From positions 62,001 to 126,000 of the forward strand of contig JAUIGN010000013.1 of the NCBI GenBank assembly GCA_030430075.1: a DNA stretch of 64,000 bases, written 5' to 3'. Below the pieces are notes generated by a model. It had not been told where the DNA came from and searched no databases. It worked only from the letters and a program-made list of their open reading frames with translations. Numbering within the stretch: the stretch's first letter is position 1; every line of letters starts with the position of its first letter. The translations under genes were made by a program, and so were the position numbers. This DNA is from a bacterium (lineage in GTDB: Bacteria; Planctomycetota; Planctomycetia; Pirellulales; Pirellulaceae). Of the stretch, positions 38,297 to 47,092 are shown in pieces.

Positions 38297-39580
38297 ATGC
38301 ATCGCCGAATGAAGGTCTGCCTGACCGCGATCACCGCGTCGTTGTTCACAGTCGCCGCCGCAGCACAAGCCATTGAAAAGCCGCCTCGCGTTGACGTCGA
38401 CGGCAAGATTTCTTGGGTCTACGATTATGCCGAAGGGCAGTTGCTCAGCCAGGCCAGCGGCAAGCCGATGTTTGTCGTGTTTCGCTGCGAACGCTGACTG
38501 GACTGCTCGAATTTCGACGGGCAGGTTGTCCGTCAAGACGATGAAATCGCCGAACTGGCCACCAAGTTCGTCTGCGTGCGGATTCAGTCGATGAACGGCA
38601 TGAATCTGAACCAGTTTCAGTTCGAATATGATCTGACCTGGATGGCCTTCTTTCAGAATGCATCCGGCCAGACTTACTTGCGCTACGGCGGCCGCCGGGA
38701 CGCGGATGCGGAGACGTATATGACGAAGGCATCGCTGGTTCGTGCCATGCGGCAGACGCTGGTGCTGCACGAACAGGGGGCCGCCAAGCCAAGCAGCCGT
38801 TACGAGCCGGTTGCCGAGCGGGTGAGGACGCCTGCAGACATTCCGCCGATGCGGGGCATGATCAGCCGTCGCAAGGTGAGTTGCATCCACTGCCACGACG
38901 TGAAGGTCGCCGAATTACGTCATGCCCGTGACCAGGGAACCCTCCGCAAGGAAATGGTTTTCACCTATCCTGATCCTGCGAACCTGGGAATTCGCTTGGA
39001 TCCCGACATTCAGTACCGAGTGGCCTCCGTCGCGCCCGCCTCGTCGGCCGCCGCGGCCGGTATCCGTGTGGGCGACCTCGTCCGCCAAGTTGAGGGGCAG
39101 CGAACACTCACGTTCGCAGATTTCACGCGGGTTCTCGAGTTGGCGCCGGCGAGCGGGACGCTGGGGATCGTCGTCGAACGGAACGGCCGTCGGCAGGACG
39201 AGATGCAGTTGCAACTGCGCCCCGGGTGGCGCAAATCAGCCGACCCGTCCTGGCGCGCATCCGGAGGGGTCGTCGGGCCGAACGCCGGGTTGTGGGGCGT
39301 TCCGGCAGACCAGGCTCGACGCCGTGAAATCGGCCTGACGGCGAACGATCTGGCGATCAAGGTCACTTTCATTCACAAACCCTGGTCACGCTCGGCCGGC
39401 ATTCGCTTGAATGATTACATCCTCTCGATTGATGGTCAGTCGAACCACATGACGACGCGCCAGATGCAATCCTACCTGCACCAAAACACGGATTGGGGGG
39501 ACACGATCGAACTGGTCCTATATCGAGACGGAAAGAAACGCACTGTGCAGATGACCTTTCCAGACTCACCGCCCGAGTAG
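38297..39580 (+). CDS. Secreted thioredoxin-like/PDZ protein with in-frame UGA; selenoprotein candidate
   Basis: 427 residues if UGA at 38495-38497 is read as selenocysteine. ATG 38297 has AAGGA 7 nt upstream and starts a signal peptide (HRRMKVCLTAITASLFTVAAAAQA). The frame runs without interruption to TAG at 39578-39580 except for that one UGA at codon 67. Reading through gives C64-E-R-U67-L-D-C70 in a thioredoxin-like domain ('KPMFVVFRCER' before, 'FDGQVVRQDDEIAELATKFVCVRIQS' after), then C196-I-H-C199-H200, and two PDZ domains (about 240-315 and 345-425, 'SRSAGIRLNDYILSIDGQ'). I recall a planctomycete family named 'Trx7/PDZ domain-containing (seleno)protein', which fits. The alternative is a nonsense mutation: the downstream part then lacks a signal peptide and any ribosome-binding site. 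Confidence 0.85.
38516..38534 (+). promoter_or_regulatory. Candidate bacterial SECIS hairpin
   Basis: GACGG (38516-38520) pairs with CCGTC (38530-38534) around a 9-nt loop GCAGGTTGT. The loop begins 24 nt after the UGA and its first base is G. The general rules for bacterial SECIS elements ask for a loop of 3-14 nt, a G in its first two positions, a stem of at least 4 bp and a loop 16-37 nt from UGA; all are met. A U-A extension on both sides past a bulged C is possible. Short GC-rich hairpins also arise by chance. Confidence 0.5.
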
Positions 39581-40051
39581 CGCGGGCCGGCCAACCTGAA
39601 CCGGACCAGATCAAGCCGGGCCTTCTACGTGCAAATGGGCTGGTTTTTTGTGGCGGCGACTGCCTGGGCGAGCGGCCGCTGCCGTTCTGTGGCGGACCGA
39701 GTCATCGCCGGCGCTGGCAGAACGGCGGAAGTCATTCATTAGCCGTCTTTTACTGACAGGAACCGTTCCGTGAATCGGGTCGTTTCGGTTATACTGGTGG
39801 GTTCGGTGCGCGGGTGCTCCGTTGCGGCGAGCCGTTACCGGCCGAAAGCAGTTGACGCCGTGAGCAGTTGAGGAACGGGTCGCCATTCGCAGCCGGTCAG
39901 CGTCCGCCCAGCGCGGCGCGGGGCCGCCGGAAAACGCAGCGTCCGGTTCGCTCGGCGATCTACGGCACCGTGGGCGAACGCCCCACGATTGATGGACCCC
40001 ACGATTGATGGAGCAGCCGGGTCGGTACACGACAACTTTTCGGAGCATTCC
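39581..40051. other. Intergenic region between the Trx/PDZ gene and the third PSCyt1 gene
   Basis: 471 bp, no supportable gene. It includes a TATACT hexamer at 39790-39795 that could be a -10 element (no good -35 at 17 bp) and a perfect 16-bp tandem duplication at 39981-40012. Confidence 0.4.
39981..40012. repeat. Perfect 16-bp tandem duplication
   Basis: CCCCACGATTGATGGA is present twice head to tail, about 40 bp upstream of the GTG start of the PSCyt1 gene. Confidence 0.9.
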
Positions 40052-43000
40052 GTGATTAGCACGCGATCGATCCAGTGCAGCTCGATGGTCTTTCTCTCGC
40101 TCACGATGGGAGTTGGCCTGTCGACCTTTGGCGCCGATGATGGCCAGCACGTCCAGTTCTTCGAAACGCGCATTCGTCCGGTGCTGGTCGAACACTGTTA
40201 CGCGTGTCATGCCTCGACGGGCGACGAGGTCAAAGGGGGACTGGTCCTTGATTCCCGTGCCGGCTTGATCAAGGGCGGAGACTCGGGGCCGGCGCTGGTG
40301 AAGCATCAGCCGGATGCGAGCTTGCTGATTGAGGCCCTGCGCTACGAGGGATTGGAAATGCCTCCTGCCGGCAAATTGCCGGACGAGGTGATTCGCGACT
40401 TCGAGCGCTGGATCAAGCTGGGCGCACCGGATCCCCGTTCGGAAGCATTGGGGCCGCGCCCGGCAACTCGCACGATCGACATCGACGAGGGGCGTCGGTT
40501 CTGGTCGTTCCAACAGCCTCGCCGCCACGCACCGCCGCCAGTCCAAGCCGCGGACTGGCCCCGTAACCGAATCGATCACTTTGTTCTTGCCCGGCTCGAA
40601 GCGGCCGACGTGAGCCCCGTCGGCGACGCCCCAACGGCAGCCCTGATTCGCCGCATCTACTTCGATTTGACCGGTTTACCGCCCGCGCCGAGCGAACTGG
40701 CGGCGGCATTGCACGAGGAGGGGGACGCAGCCCTGGAGTCGCTCGTCGACCGGCTGCTCGATTCGCCTCAGTTCGGTGCGCATTGGGGAAGGCACTGGTT
40801 GGACGTCGCCAGGTATGCCGACTCCAACGGCAGTGATTTCAACGCAACCTTTCACAATGCTTGGCGCTATCGCGACTACGTGGTCAACGCCATGAACGGC
40901 GACAAGCCATTTGATCAGTTCGTCCGCGAACAGATTGCCGGCGATCTCCTTCCCTTTGCTTCGGACGCTCAACGGGCGGAGCAGCTCATCGCGACCGGGT
41001 TCTTGATGCTCGGCGCCAAGATGTTAAGCGAACGTGACAAAGAGAAGCTGCAGATGGACGTGGTGGACGAGCAAATCAGCACGGTTGGCAGCGCCTTCAT
41101 GGGCATGACGTTGGGGTGTGCCCGATGTCATGATCACAAGTTCGATCCCATTCCCATGCGGGACTACTATGCCTTGGCGGGAATCTTTCGCAGTTCACGG
41201 ACGCTGCACGGCGAGAGCCAGAAATACGTCTCCACCTGGCGGCGCCGCGGGCTCCCCGCCGATCCAGCCCATCTGAAAGCGGTCCGCCGGCACGAGCAAA
41301 AAGAGAAAGAGTTGGGCGCGGCCGTGGCCGCCTCCAAAAAACGGTTGCAGAAGCTGGAGCGTCAACTGAATGGGCTGGCCGCGACAGCCAACCCGCTGTT
41401 GGTCGACAATGTTGCTGCCAAACTGATGGGCTCCTGGAAGTCATCGACGCTGGTCCCCAGTTTCATCGGTCCCGGTTACCTTCACGACGACAAGCAGGGT
41501 AAGGGATCCAAGTCGGCTTCCTTTACGTTCTCGCCGCCGGCGGCCGGTGACTATGAAGTTCGCGTCTCCTACACGTCCGGTTCGAGCCGCGAGAAGCGGG
41601 TTCCGATCACGATCCTGCACGCGGAGGGACAAGCACAGGTCACGCTTGACCAAAGTCGTAAGCCGCCCATCGAGGGACTATTTGCCTCTGTGGGCACCTT
41701 TCGCTTCGCCATGGATCGCCCGGCCACGGTGACGATCTCCAATGCCGGGACAACCGGCCACGTCATAGTCGACGCGGTCGAGCTGGTGCAGCTTGACGCG
41801 GCCGGCGCACCGGTCGCGGCGGCGGCACGGGAGACGACGGACGCAGCGACACCGATTCGGACCGAGATGGCGGCGGTGAAGAAAGAGATCGCAGACCTGG
41901 AACAACAGGAAAAGGAGCATGCGGATGCCGCTCCCCCGCCGCTTCCTCAGGCAATTGCCGTCGCCGAGCTGGACGAGATCGATGACTGTGCGATTTGCAT
42001 TCGAGGAGAACATCACAATCGGGGCGAGCTCGTGCCGCGCGGATTTCTCCAGGTTGCCTCGACCGGCGCCCCTCCCACGCTGCCCGACGGGGAGAGCGGC
42101 CGCCGACAATTGGCGGATTGGATCGCCAGTCCGGACCATCCGTTGACGGGGCGCGTAATCGTCAATCGCGTCTGGCACCATCTCATCGGCGCAGGACTGG
42201 TCCGCAGTGTTGATAACTTTGGACAACTGGGCGAACGTCCCTCGCATCCCGAGTTGCTTGACGATCTGGCTGCCCGCTTCGTCTCACCCAGTGGCGACGG
42301 CGGTTTCGCCTGGTCGATCAAGCAACTTGTTCGTGAAATCGTGCTGAGCCGGACGTATCAGCTTGCCAGCGACCATGACGAGGTATCGTGGACGGCCGAT
42401 CCCGAGAACCGGCTGTTGTGGCACGCGCATCGAAAGCGTTTGCCTGCCGAGTCGATTCGCGATTCCATGCTGGCAATCAGTGGTACTTTGGATCTCAGCC
42501 CGGGCGGATCCCCCGTCGAGGGATTGGGTACGCTGGTCAACAACAACAGCGCTTCGGCGAAATCGTACCGATCGGAGGAGACCAGCAAACGGAGCCTCTA
42601 TTTGCCGATTATTCGTAACGAGTTGCCGGCGGCGTTGACCGCTTTTGATTTCGCGGATCCGGATCTGGTCGTCGGCCGACGGCCGGTCACGAACGTCCCT
42701 GCGCAAGCGCTGCTGTTGATGAACAGCCAATTCGTGATGGACTCCGCCCGCCTGACGGCAGCCGCCTTGCTCCGCGATTCCGCCATGACCACCGAACAAC
42801 TGGTCGCGGCGACGTACCGGCGCGTACTGGCACGCGATCCGACGCCAACCGAGGTCGAACAGGCGGTCAGCTACCTGCAAGTCGCGCCGCCTGGGGCGAC
42901 CGAGGGGCCAACCGACCTGCCCGTTCGACCAACGGAGACGCGTTTGGGCCGCTTTGTGCATGTCCTGTTCGCTTCAACCGAGTTTCGCATGCTAGATTAA
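40052..43000 (+). CDS. PSCyt1 / DUF1549 / DUF1553 protein with golvesin-like insert (copy 3)
   Basis: 982 residues from GTG 40052, preceded by CGGAG with 6 nt spacing; the frame is open 21 codons further back but across the tandem duplication. Signal peptide 'ISTRSIQCSSMVFLSLTMGVGLSTFGA'. PSCyt1 motif C49-Y-A-C52-H53; DUF1549 (about 170-380) ending in C356-A-R-C359-H-D-H; a Lys/Glu-rich coiled coil (about 410-450); a golvesin-like beta-sandwich (about 455-590, 'FIGPGYLHDDKQGKGSKSASFTF', 'AGDYEVRVSYTSGSSREKRVPI'); a second short coiled coil; DUF1553 (about 695-980, 'RVWHHLIGAGLVRSVDNFGQLGERPSHPELLDDLA'). Paired with the DUF1501 gene 226 bp downstream. Confidence 0.95.
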   Translation: MISTRSIQCSSMVFLSLTMGVGLSTFGADDGQHVQFFETRIRPVLVEHCYACHASTGDEVKGGLVLDSRAGLIKGGDSGPALVKHQPDASLLIEALRYEGLEMPPAGKLPDEVIRDFERWIKLGAPDPRSEALGPRPATRTIDIDEGRRFWSFQQPRRHAPPPVQAADWPRNRIDHFVLARLEAADVSPVGDAPTAALIRRIYFDLTGLPPAPSELAAALHEEGDAALESLVDRLLDSPQFGAHWGRHWLDVARYADSNGSDFNATFHNAWRYRDYVVNAMNGDKPFDQFVREQIAGDLLPFASDAQRAEQLIATGFLMLGAKMLSERDKEKLQMDVVDEQISTVGSAFMGMTLGCARCHDHKFDPIPMRDYYALAGIFRSSRTLHGESQKYVSTWRRRGLPADPAHLKAVRRHEQKEKELGAAVAASKKRLQKLERQLNGLAATANPLLVDNVAAKLMGSWKSSTLVPSFIGPGYLHDDKQGKGSKSASFTFSPPAAGDYEVRVSYTSGSSREKRVPITILHAEGQAQVTLDQSRKPPIEGLFASVGTFRFAMDRPATVTISNAGTTGHVIVDAVELVQLDAAGAPVAAAARETTDAATPIRTEMAAVKKEIADLEQQEKEHADAAPPPLPQAIAVAELDEIDDCAICIRGEHHNRGELVPRGFLQVASTGAPPTLPDGESGRRQLADWIASPDHPLTGRVIVNRVWHHLIGAGLVRSVDNFGQLGERPSHPELLDDLAARFVSPSGDGGFAWSIKQLVREIVLSRTYQLASDHDEVSWTADPENRLLWHAHRKRLPAESIRDSMLAISGTLDLSPGGSPVEGLGTLVNNNSASAKSYRSEETSKRSLYLPIIRNELPAALTAFDFADPDLVVGRRPVTNVPAQALLLMNSQFVMDSARLTAAALLRDSAMTTEQLVAATYRRVLARDPTPTEVEQAVSYLQVAPPGATEGPTDLPVRPTETRLGRFVHVLFASTEFRMLD

Positions 43001-43113
43001 GGATCCCCGCCTGGCCCACCCGAGCAACCGCGCGATCGAGGAGGCCGCCGCGACCGGACCGTGTCCCCTGCCCTATTCATCCTGTTACCCCCGATACCGT
43101 TCGATCGGATTCC

Positions 43114-43142
43114 GCACTTCCGCAGGTCATGGCGTGCATGAC
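43114..43142 (+). repeat. Dispersed palindromic element, family B, copy 3 (weak)
   Basis: GTCATGGCGTGCATGAC (43126-43142) differs at two positions from the copy at 61172 and is preceded by GCACTTCCGCAG. Confidence 0.5.
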
Positions 43143-43225
43143 ATTCAGTACTGCGACCGAGCGACATGCACGGAAGCGCTGCTCGCTCATGATGAATCCG
43201 CACTGAGTTTCCCGGAGAAATGTCG

Positions 43226-44620
43226 ATGAGAACGCGACGTTCGATTTCACGCCGCGATGCCATGTTGAGAACGGCTTCCGGCTTGGGCGGGCTGGTCCTG
43301 GGAGGCTTGCCGGCTCAGGTTGGCCTGGCTGGATCCAGCCAGACGAGTGCTCGGCAGCCCCACCATGCGCCGCGTGCCAAGCGTGCCATCTTCCTCTTCA
43401 TGCATGGCGGCCCGAGCCAGGTCGATACGTTCGACTATAAGCCTCGGCTACAACAGGACGATGGTAAGGAACTGCCGTTCGACGCGGCCAGCAACATCGA
43501 CGCCGTGCCCAAACTGATGAAGTCTCCCTGGAAGTTTGCGCAACACGGTCAGTCGGGACGGTGGGTCTCCGAGTTGCTACCGAATATCGCTCGACATGTG
43601 GATGACCTGTGCGTCATTCGATCGATGTACAGCCGCGGTCAATCCCACGGGCAGGCGGTCAGTATGCTGCATACCGGGAGCGACAACCTGGTACGCCCAT
43701 CCGTCGGGGCCTGGGTCTCCTACGGATTGGGCACCGAGAATCCGGATCTGCCGGCCTTCGTCTCGATCAGTCCTGCCAGTGGACACGGCGGTCCCCGGAA
43801 CTACGGTTGCGCCTTTCTGCCGGCCGCGCATCAGGCGACCGCGATCGGAAATTCGGGAAAACTGGGCGATGCGAAGATTCGCCACCTCGGCAACACGACC
43901 ATTCCTCCGGAAGAGCAGCGCGAGCAGTTGGATTTGCTCCAAGCGATCAACCATCGTCATCTCGAACGTGCCGGTCGAGACAAACAGATTCGCGGGGCCA
44001 TCGAATCATTTGAGCTGGCGTACCGCATGCAGGCGGTGGCGCCGGATGTACTCGACCTTGCGCGGGAAACGGAACAACTTCAGCGGGCGTACGGCATCGG
44101 TGCCAAAGCGACCGACAACTTTGGCCGCCAGTGCCTGTTAGCTCGGCGGCTCGTCGAGTCCGGCGTGCGGTACGTGGAAGTCTCGACGGGCAATGTTTGG
44201 GACCAGCACAGCAACCTGAAGAGCGGGCATGAAAAAAACGCTTTGGCCACGGACCAACCGGTCGCCGCTCTCTTGGCGGACTTGAAGGCACGCGGCCTGC
44301 TGGAGGAGACGTTGGTCGTGTGGGGCGGCGAATTCGGTCGAACGCCAATCGTCCAGGGAAGCAATGGACGGGATCACAACCCGCAGGGCTTTACCACGTG
44401 GCTGGCGGGCGGCGGCGTCCAAGGCGGACTAGCTTACGGCAATACGGATGAATTCGGCTACTACGCAAGGGAAGATCGCGTTCACATGCACGACTTGCAT
44501 GCCACGATGCTGCACCTGCTGGGGCTCGACCATACGCGCCTCACCTACCGCTACGCGGGACGCGACTTTCGCTTGACCGATGTGTACGGAGATGTCGTTC
44601 AGGACGTAATCGCAGGTTAG
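43226..44620 (+). CDS. DUF1501 family Tat-exported protein (copy 3)
   Basis: 464 residues. Two closely spaced ATGs (43220, 43226) follow GGAGA; 43226 has the better 8-nt spacing. Twin-arginine signal '[21 protein letters not shown]'. Motifs: '[16 protein letters not shown]', '[21 protein letters not shown]', '[33 protein letters not shown]', '[33 protein letters not shown]'. It is closer in length and motif spacing to copy 1 than to copy 2. Second gene of the third PSCyt1/DUF1501 pair. Confidence 0.95.
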   Translation: MRTRRSISRRDAMLRTASGLGGLVLGGLPAQVGLAGSSQTSARQPHHAPRAKRAIFLFMHGGPSQVDTFDYKPRLQQDDGKELPFDAASNIDAVPKLMKSPWKFAQHGQSGRWVSELLPNIARHVDDLCVIRSMYSRGQSHGQAVSMLHTGSDNLVRPSVGAWVSYGLGTENPDLPAFVSISPASGHGGPRNYGCAFLPAAHQATAIGNSGKLGDAKIRHLGNTTIPPEEQREQLDLLQAINHRHLERAGRDKQIRGAIESFELAYRMQAVAPDVLDLARETEQLQRAYGIGAKATDNFGRQCLLARRLVESGVRYVEVSTGNVWDQHSNLKSGHEKNALATDQPVAALLADLKARGLLEETLVVWGGEFGRTPIVQGSNGRDHNPQGFTTWLAGGGVQGGLAYGNTDEFGYYAREDRVHMHDLHATMLHLLGLDHTRLTYRYAGRDFRLTDVYGDVVQDVIAG

Positions 44621-44847
44621 TGCTGCTGGAAGAAGCCATCAGCCACTTCCTGGAGCAGTACGGTCGCCGGATGGAGGCATGAGGTTTACACCATCGGGCG
44701 GCGGTTGCAAGCGGTGGCGTGTTTCCATTGCGCTTGTCGCCGGGCAGCGTGCAGGCCGTGACATGCGGCAGTTTCGCACCCGCCGCGACCCGTGAAACGC
44801 GGACATACCCGTGGGTTCATCCTCAAAGACGGAAAGAGACAATCGCC

Positions 44848-45894
44848 ATGCATGGGAATTGGGCAGGCGGGCTAGTCGCCACATTCGTTGGACTTTCGGT
44901 CGTTGCCGGCAACACGCACTTACATACGGCGACCGCTGAACAACCGACGCTGCGTTGGGAACGCGTCACCGAGGCAGCCGATTGGCAACCTCGCGACTCG
45001 CAAGGCGAACTTGTTTACGACAACCGCCTTTGGATTTTCGGTGGGTGGTTCCAGTCGTTTGAAGCCCCCCCGCGCGATGTCTGGAGTTCTCCTGACGGAA
45101 GCGTCTGGACGGCGGTCACGCGCACCGCGCCGTGGAGACATAGTGATCTTTCCATGGCGATTACCTTTCGCAATCGGATGTGGTTTATGGGCGGTTGGTA
45201 TAACGGTCGTCTGCCCGGCCACTCCGCCAGCAATCACGTCTGGTCGTCCCGGGACGGAGCCGAGTGGAAGCAGGCAACGGCCAACGCGGGTTGGTCACCA
45301 CGACTTGCCGCCGGGCTGGTCGCGTTTCGGGGGAGAATGTGGTTGCTGGGTGGGACGGAGAACTATTATTTCGGTGATCAACAGAGCCTTAAAAGCGACG
45401 TCTGGTCCAGTGCCGACGGCCAGACGTGGAGACTGGAGACGGAAGATGCCGGCTGGTCTCCCCGCGCCTACCACCAGGCCGCCGTGTTGAACGACAAGAT
45501 CTACGTTTTCGGGGGCGGCAATTACGTGCCCGAGTATCACGCAACCAATGATGTCTGGTCGTCGTCCGACGGCGTTCATTGGAAGCAAGTTACGGCCAAG
45601 GCACCCTGGCATCCGCGACTCTGGTTCTCGTCGGTTGTCTACCGTGATCGAATCTGGGTCCTCGGCGGCTGGTCCAACAACCCGTCACAGAACTGGGGTG
45701 ACGTCTGGTATTCGCGGGACGGGCGCGAGTGGCATGAACTAAAATCGGACTTCGTTTGGAAGGCCCGCCACGAGCATTCGGCGTACGTCTTCCAGGACAA
45801 GATCTGGGTCGCCGGGGGACATGCTCAGCCTCTATCGAGTGAGGTCTGGTCGCTGCGGGTTCCGCCCGAGTGGTTTGACGATGACGGTCGTTGA
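44848..45894 (+). CDS. Secreted kelch-like beta-propeller protein
   Basis: 348 residues from ATG 44848 (AAAGAG about 9 nt upstream), signal peptide 'GNWAGGLVATFVGLSVVAG'. Six repeated blades carry 'W.P(R).....(V)..(D/N).(L/I)W(I/V).GG(W)' followed by 'D(V)WSS.DG..W': for example 'LWIFGGWFQSFEAPPRDVWSSPDG', 'MWFMGGWYNG', 'MWLLGGTENYY', 'IYVFGGGNYVPE', 'IWVLGGWSNN', 'IWVAGGHAQ'. This is a kelch/galactose-oxidase-type propeller without visible copper ligands. Probably a periplasmic or surface binding protein; ligand unknown. Followed by the nitrilase-family gene 142 bp downstream. Confidence 0.9.
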   Translation: MHGNWAGGLVATFVGLSVVAGNTHLHTATAEQPTLRWERVTEAADWQPRDSQGELVYDNRLWIFGGWFQSFEAPPRDVWSSPDGSVWTAVTRTAPWRHSDLSMAITFRNRMWFMGGWYNGRLPGHSASNHVWSSRDGAEWKQATANAGWSPRLAAGLVAFRGRMWLLGGTENYYFGDQQSLKSDVWSSADGQTWRLETEDAGWSPRAYHQAAVLNDKIYVFGGGNYVPEYHATNDVWSSSDGVHWKQVTAKAPWHPRLWFSSVVYRDRIWVLGGWSNNPSQNWGDVWYSRDGREWHELKSDFVWKARHEHSAYVFQDKIWVAGGHAQPLSSEVWSLRVPPEWFDDDGR

Positions 45895-46036
45895 AAGCTG
45901 CGGTCGCTCACGCGGCGTTCGGGGCGGACCCTGCGTAGTTCCGGGTCGGCGCCTGGCGAAGCGAAGCCAGGTGTACTGTGTTAAGCTGTTGCCTCGTCAG
46001 CAGGTCAATTGTGAAACCGCGAAAAGGGGCCAACCC

Positions 46037-47086
46037 ATGCGAGGATCAGGCCGTATGCAATTCGCCAGCCATTTTGCCGCCGACTTCTCAGGCGCGTCCG
46101 CGCCGATAGTGTCCTGCGGTCCGGCAACGAGACGGCTCCACCCATCCCCCGTGCGGCTCGCACTGCTGTTGATTGGCCTGGCAGGAGGATTCTGTGAACA
46201 TGTGGCCGCTGACGACGTGGCTTCCGATCGAGGTTCGATCAAGGTTGCTGCCGTACAGATCAGCGGGTACGACAAAGGCGACCTGCCGCGGGACGGTTTT
46301 GACCCGGTTGCGTCCCTGATTCCCTACATTCATCGTGCCGGTAAAGAGGACGCCGATTTGGTTGTATTTCCCGAGTACGTACTCGGGCACATTCCCGTTC
46401 CCGGCGATTCGACGAAGCGAATTTCCGCGGCCGCCGCCGCCAATCGAATCTACGTAATCGTCGGATGCTGGGAAACTCTGCCGAACGACGCCTACGCCAA
46501 CACCGCGCTCATTTTCGATCGGGATGGAACGATCATGGGAAAGTACAGGAAGACCCATGCGGCAGTCGATTCCTTCGATCCGAATTCGCCGCCCTGGGTG
46601 AAGCCACCCGCAGGCAAGAACCGGGAATGGTTCAAGTCGCATGACCCGGAATGGGCCATGGAAGCGGGGACGGAGTTGCCGGTTTTCGAGTTTGATTTTG
46701 GGAAGGTCGGGATCATGACCTGTTACGACGGTTGGTTTCCCGAACCGGCGCGCGTCATGTCTTTGCGGGGCGCCGAACTGATCGTGTGGATCAACGGCCG
46801 CGGCGGCCGCGTGGAAGACTTCATCGTGAAGTCAATCATTTTTCAGAGCCATGTGGCGATGGTCGCAACCAACCAGGCCTACGGCAGCGGAACCATGATC
46901 GGGGATTGGCCGGCACGCATTATCGCACGCGCCCCGGACACGTCCGAGGCTTATATTACCGGCACCATCCATCTCGCCAAGTTACGGCACGTCCGCACTG
47001 CGAGCCGCAATTTCCGCCAGCGGCGTCCCGACCTGTATGGCGAGTTGGTCGAGCCCAATCGTGATTCAGAACACGACCCGCAGTGA
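46037..47086 (+). CDS. Exported carbon-nitrogen hydrolase (nitrilase superfamily)
   Basis: 349 residues. ATG 46037 has AAGGGG 8 nt upstream. An N-terminal hydrophobic stretch near 38-52 ('VRLALLLIGLAGGFC') suggests a signal. The catalytic triad is complete: Glu113 in 'VVFPEYVL', Lys172 in 'KYRKTHA', Cys229 in 'IMTCYDGWFPE'. Nitrilase-superfamily enzymes hydrolyse amides, carbamoyl groups or nitriles; an exported member is unusual because most are cytoplasmic. Substrate not assignable. The next gene starts 6 bp after its stop, so the two are co-transcribed. Confidence 0.93.
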   Translation: MRGSGRMQFASHFAADFSGASAPIVSCGPATRRLHPSPVRLALLLIGLAGGFCEHVAADDVASDRGSIKVAAVQISGYDKGDLPRDGFDPVASLIPYIHRAGKEDADLVVFPEYVLGHIPVPGDSTKRISAAAAANRIYVIVGCWETLPNDAYANTALIFDRDGTIMGKYRKTHAAVDSFDPNSPPWVKPPAGKNREWFKSHDPEWAMEAGTELPVFEFDFGKVGIMTCYDGWFPEPARVMSLRGAELIVWINGRGGRVEDFIVKSIIFQSHVAMVATNQAYGSGTMIGDWPARIIARAPDTSEAYITGTIHLAKLRHVRTASRNFRQRRPDLYGELVEPNRDSEHDPQ

Positions 47087-47092
47087 GACACC

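Noticed and set aside
38576-39580. Separate gene starting after the in-frame TGA
   Set aside because: The GTG at 38576 has no ribosome-binding site, the product lacks a signal peptide, and the 26 codons between the TGA and this GTG read as part of the same thioredoxin-like domain.
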